From NCBI RefSeq assembly GCF_023973145.1, contig NZ_CP099546.1:1798001-1862000 (forward strand): a stretch of 64,000 nt of DNA, in the 5' to 3' direction. Positions within the stretch are counted from its first letter, which is position 1. Every line of letters starts with the position of its first letter. Source of the stretch: Natronosalvus vescus. Lineage in GTDB: Archaea > Halobacteriota > Halobacteria > Halobacteriales > Natrialbaceae. The notes beneath the pieces are model-generated. The model did not search any database, was not told where the DNA came from, and saw nothing but the letters and a program-made list of their open reading frames with translations. Shown here one piece after another: positions 61,504 through 64,000 of this stretch. A program made the translations under genes and the position numbers.

Positions 61504-62691
61504 TCAGTAACCGAACCCCAGCACACGGTTGCCGACGAGCAGACTGAGTGCGACCCCCAGCAACACGCCCAGAACGCCGACAGCGACGGGCCAGCTAGCC
61601 AGGTCGGCGACGAACCCCACGACGACAGCGCCGCTCGCAGAGAGCACCATCGTGACGCTCTGGGTGAGTCCGAAGCCAGCGCCGCGTTCCTCGGCACCGA
61701 AGAGATCCATGAATCGAGCCATCACGGCCGCGAAGGCGCTCAGCCCGAGGCCGACGAGGACGATGCCCGCGGCCACGAGGGCGAGCCCGCTCCCGAGGAC
61801 GAGGACGGCGAGGCCGCCGATGGCGAGGGACAGACAGGCGACGGTCACCGCATCTCGGCCGTACTGGTCGGAGGCAGCACCGACGCCGACCTGGGCGACG
61901 CCCTGGACGACGAAAAACAGCGAGAACATCATCGCTGCCAGCGTCTCGGAGTGGTCGTGGTGGGCGATGAGAAACGTCGGCAGGAACGACGCCAGTCCCT
62001 GCCAGACGAAGGTGATGATGACGGCGATGGTGACCGAGAACGCGACCGGTGGCCGAGAGAGCACCGCAACCAGCGGCTCGAGGCGAAACTGCTCGCGCAC
62101 CTCAAGGTCGGGTTTCCGGGGCGGCGTCGGTCGAACGTACCGGTAAAAGAGGACGAAGACGGGGACGGCGACGATGGCACCGATGGCGACTGCCGGCCGC
62201 CAGCCGATGCGGACGGCGATCCAGGCGGCGAGAATGGGGCCGATGAGGCCGCCGCCGGTGCCGCCGAGGGTGTGCAAGCCGATGGCCGTCCCGACGTCAT
62301 CGTACGTGCGGGTGAGCAGCGTGGTCGCGACGCTGAAGTGTAAGCCAGCGAGCGAGCCGAGGACGATGGTCGCGAGCGCGAAGAGGACGAACGTGGGTGC
62401 GATGGCGATCAGCGCGCTGCCGAGTGCGGTGCCGAAAACGGCGATCAGGATGATCGGCCGTTCGCCGTACCGATCCGCGAAGACGCCGCTCGGGTACTGG
62501 GCGAGCCCGTAGGCCAGCCACATCCCGGTGAGAGCGAGGCCCACGGCCGCGTTCGTGACGCCGAAGTCGGCCATGATCGCGGGCACCAGCGGACTGATCG
62601 CTAACCGGGCGACCATCGTCGCGAGCAGGGCGAACGTACACAGCGTGAGGACGGTGTGGCGATAGGGCCACCGCCTCGAGGCGGTCGTCAT
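61504..62691 (-). CDS. MFS transporter
   Basis: This 395-aa secondary transporter has 12 predicted helices. Motif A-like GVFADRYGERPII lies between helices 2 and 3, and ASDQYGRDAV is its second-half counterpart. It begins MTTASRRWPYRHTVLTLCTFALL. No substrate-specific feature is visible; it resembles the drug/organic-anion branch. Start 62691 is taken at the first Met before the first helix. Confidence 0.9.
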   Translation of the reverse strand: MTTASRRWPYRHTVLTLCTFALLATMVARLAISPLVPAIMADFGVTNAAVGLALTGMWLAYGLAQYPSGVFADRYGERPIILIAVFGTALGSALIAIAPTFVLFALATIVLGSLAGLHFSVATTLLTRTYDDVGTAIGLHTLGGTGGGLIGPILAAWIAVRIGWRPAVAIGAIVAVPVFVLFYRYVRPTPPRKPDLEVREQFRLEPLVAVLSRPPVAFSVTIAVIITFVWQGLASFLPTFLIAHHDHSETLAAMMFSLFFVVQGVAQVGVGAASDQYGRDAVTVACLSLAIGGLAVLVLGSGLALVAAGIVLVGLGLSAFAAVMARFMDLFGAEERGAGFGLTQSVTMVLSASGAVVVGFVADLASWPVAVGVLGVLLGVALSLLVGNRVLGFGY

Positions 62692-63010
62692 CGACGTCGA
62701 CTCCTTTCGGTTACGTGTTCTGGGGGAACGCCAAGGGTGTATCGTTCGCGGAACCGGCGGTGAGTACTCACGAGCGGGGTGTACGTCTGGCGAAATTCGA
62801 ATGGAGCACACGAAACGTTCGCGGCTCGAGGGTACACCAACGGTTGACCACCTCCGGTGTGGTATAGTAACAACTGAAACGATTTATACGCCGATCGCGG
62901 ACACGTTTTGCGATAGGACGTGTATTGACTTTCAGTGGCTACTATAGTTCACTCCACGCTGGAACTACCAAGCCGTGATTTCATCCGACACGGCGGAGAT
63001 ATCCGACAAT
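62692..63010. other. Divergent intergenic region MFS / holin-like gene
   Basis: About 320 nt. A TTTATA box at 62883-62888 on the plus strand would give a ~100-nt leader to the holin-like gene. Nothing else is evident. Confidence 0.4.
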
Positions 63011-63322
63011 ATGAGTGACTCACATTCCTCGTTCGGAGAGCGGATCCGCAGTTCCCAGGACGGATCCCCCGAGGCCGCAGGCAGGGTCGATCCACGTGCA
63101 CTCGGTCTCACGGCCGGGATCGTGTGGGGTTCAGCGGTCGCCTTCTTCGAACTCGCAGCCGGGACGCGGTACGGTGAGCGCTGGCGACTGTTGCTGGCCG
63201 ATCTCTACCCAGGGTACAGCCACGAACCGGGCGATCTCGTCTGGGGAACGGTTCTGGGGTTCATCGACGCCTTCGTTCTTGGGTACCTGTTCGGAAGGCT
63301 GTACAATCGCCTGGCGAAATGA
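63011..63322 (+). CDS. Small membrane protein of the archaeal holin-like family
   Basis: This 103-aa protein has two hydrophobic helices (~33-53 and ~77-97) after a polar N-terminus (MSDSHSSFGERIRSS). GLTAGIVWGSAVAFFELAAG and YPGYSHEPGDLVWGTVLGFIDAFVLGYLFGRLYN resemble a family loosely labelled bacteriophage holin. No phage gene is nearby, so the name is not evidence of prophage. Function unknown. Confidence 0.72.
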   Translation: MSDSHSSFGERIRSSQDGSPEAAGRVDPRALGLTAGIVWGSAVAFFELAAGTRYGERWRLLLADLYPGYSHEPGDLVWGTVLGFIDAFVLGYLFGRLYNRLAK

Positions 63323-63472
63323 ACGATCCATCCGGTTTCGGCTGCATCGCCACGAGAATACGGGTTTTGACTGAATTGGCACTGCTCGGTTCATAACGGC
63401 TGCGTGCCAAAGCTGTCCCTCGAGTCGAAACCGACTACAGAGAACGCTCGCCCCACCTGATCCCAGTCTGGC

Positions 63473-64000
63473 TCAGGCGAACAGTTGCCGCGCGCTGTCG
63501 ATCGCATCCACCAGCGCGTCAATCTCCTCGCGGGTGTTGTAGACGTAAAACGATGCGCGGGCCGAGGCGGCGACTCCCAACTTGTCGTGTAGCGGCTGCG
63601 TACAGTGGTCGCCCGCCCGGATCGCCACCGCGTGGTCGTTCATGATCGAGGCCAGGTCGTGGGCGTGGACGGATGCGAGGTTGAAGCTCACCAGCCCGCC
63701 CCGGTCGGGCCCTGGTTCGGGGCCGTAGATGTCGACGTCACCCTCGGCGGCCAGTCGCTCGTAGGCGTAGGCCGCCAGCTCCTCCTCGTGGACGCGAACG
63801 CGCTCCATCCCGATCTCCTTGAGGTAGTCGATCGCGGCCTCGAGGCCGACGGCTTCGGCGATCGGCGGCGTACCGGGTTCGAACTTCCAGGGGAGTTCGG
63901 CCCAGGTGGAGTCCTCGAAGGTTACCTTCTCGATCATGCCGCCGCCGTAGAGGTACGGGGTGAGCGCCTCGAGCAGTTGTCGCTTGCCGTAGAGGACGCC
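63473..64000 (-). CDS. sufS: Cysteine desulfurase SufS, C-terminal part (5' truncated by window edge)
   Basis: This is the C-terminal ~175 residues of a PLP-dependent cysteine desulfurase, which supplies persulfide for Fe-S cluster assembly. The frame stays open to the window edge (GVLYGKRQLLEALTPYLYGGGMIEKV). The catalytic Cys is in RAGDHCTQPLH. GTPPIAEAVGLEAAIDYL is typical. The PLP Lys lies beyond the edge. It is in the same orientation as sufU. Confidence 0.93.
   Translation of the reverse strand, partial: GVLYGKRQLLEALTPYLYGGGMIEKVTFEDSTWAELPWKFEPGTPPIAEAVGLEAAIDYLKEIGMERVRVHEEELAAYAYERLAAEGDVDIYGPEPGPDRGGLVSFNLASVHAHDLASIMNDHAVAIRAGDHCTQPLHDKLGVAASARASFYVYNTREEIDALVDAIDSARQLFA

Noticed and set aside
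63011-63322. Holin-like label as a sign of prophage
   Set aside because: No integrase, capsid, terminase or attachment repeats nearby; the family is a general small membrane protein.

Overview
This window is from an extremely halophilic archaeon, class Halobacteria, most likely Natrialbaceae (the family is inferred from overall style). It is GC-rich with strongly acidic proteins and many CTCGAG sites. Most genes have TATA boxes about 26 nt upstream of the start codon, as expected for leaderless transcripts. The gene set includes PCNA, RadA, thermosome, an aIF1/SUI1-type factor, Pus10, a Dim2-like KH protein and several small families found mainly in haloarchaea. The layout is ordinary chromosome: short operons, no rRNA or convincing tRNA, no CRISPR array, no prophage. 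One decayed TnpB element is the only transposon-like unit.

Region by region. 1-5.3 kb: end of a chemotaxis transducer, S-adenosylhomocysteine hydrolase, a secreted Gly-Pro-Pro/His-Ala-Gly repeat protein, and an MTA/SAH deaminase. 5.5-14.4 kb: a threonine-synthase-like PLP enzyme, a SpoIIM-like membrane protein, a copper P-type ATPase, HisG, a MATE exporter and a small membrane protein. 14.6-16.05 kb: an IS1341-type element whose tnpB is frameshifted but whose ends look intact. 16-21.7 kb: two small conserved genes and a TAXI-type TRAP transporter operon. 21.9-28.4 kb: S9 peptidase, PCNA, a PIN/UPF0175 toxin-antitoxin pair, RrmJ and an ornithine-cyclodeaminase/alanine-dehydrogenase family enzyme. 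28.7-33 kb: thermosome, lipoprotein, KH protein and a membrane protein. 33.2-36.8 kb: two paralogous HTTM (vitamin K carboxylase-like) membrane proteins. 36.9-40.4 kb: an overlapping pair, a siroheme nitrite/sulfite reductase and an F420-hydrogenase-beta-like iron-sulfur flavoprotein. 40.9-49.4 kb: NAD(P)-binding proteins, a ferredoxin behind a DtxR-type palindrome, a PHP protein, a cupredoxin and small haloarchaeal families. 49.8-64 kb: HtrA-like protease, Pus10, a large coiled-coil protein, RNase HII, a methyltransferase, Nudix, rhodanese, aIF1-type factor, RadA, SufU, an MFS transporter, a holin-like protein and the end of SufS.

The most unusual observation is a 48-nt (16-codon) double-hairpin element inserted in the same reading frame inside two unrelated genes, the S9 peptidase (23148-23195) and the siroheme reductase (38883-38930, minus strand). 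The second hairpin and its flanks match at 22 of 23 positions. The first hairpin differs by two fully compensatory base-pair changes, and the spacer length is the same. This looks like a protein-coding palindromic repeat that spreads within genes. Secondary points of interest are the split F420-dependent reductase, the DtxR-like site before the ferredoxin gene, and the unexplained coiled-coil and HTTM proteins.
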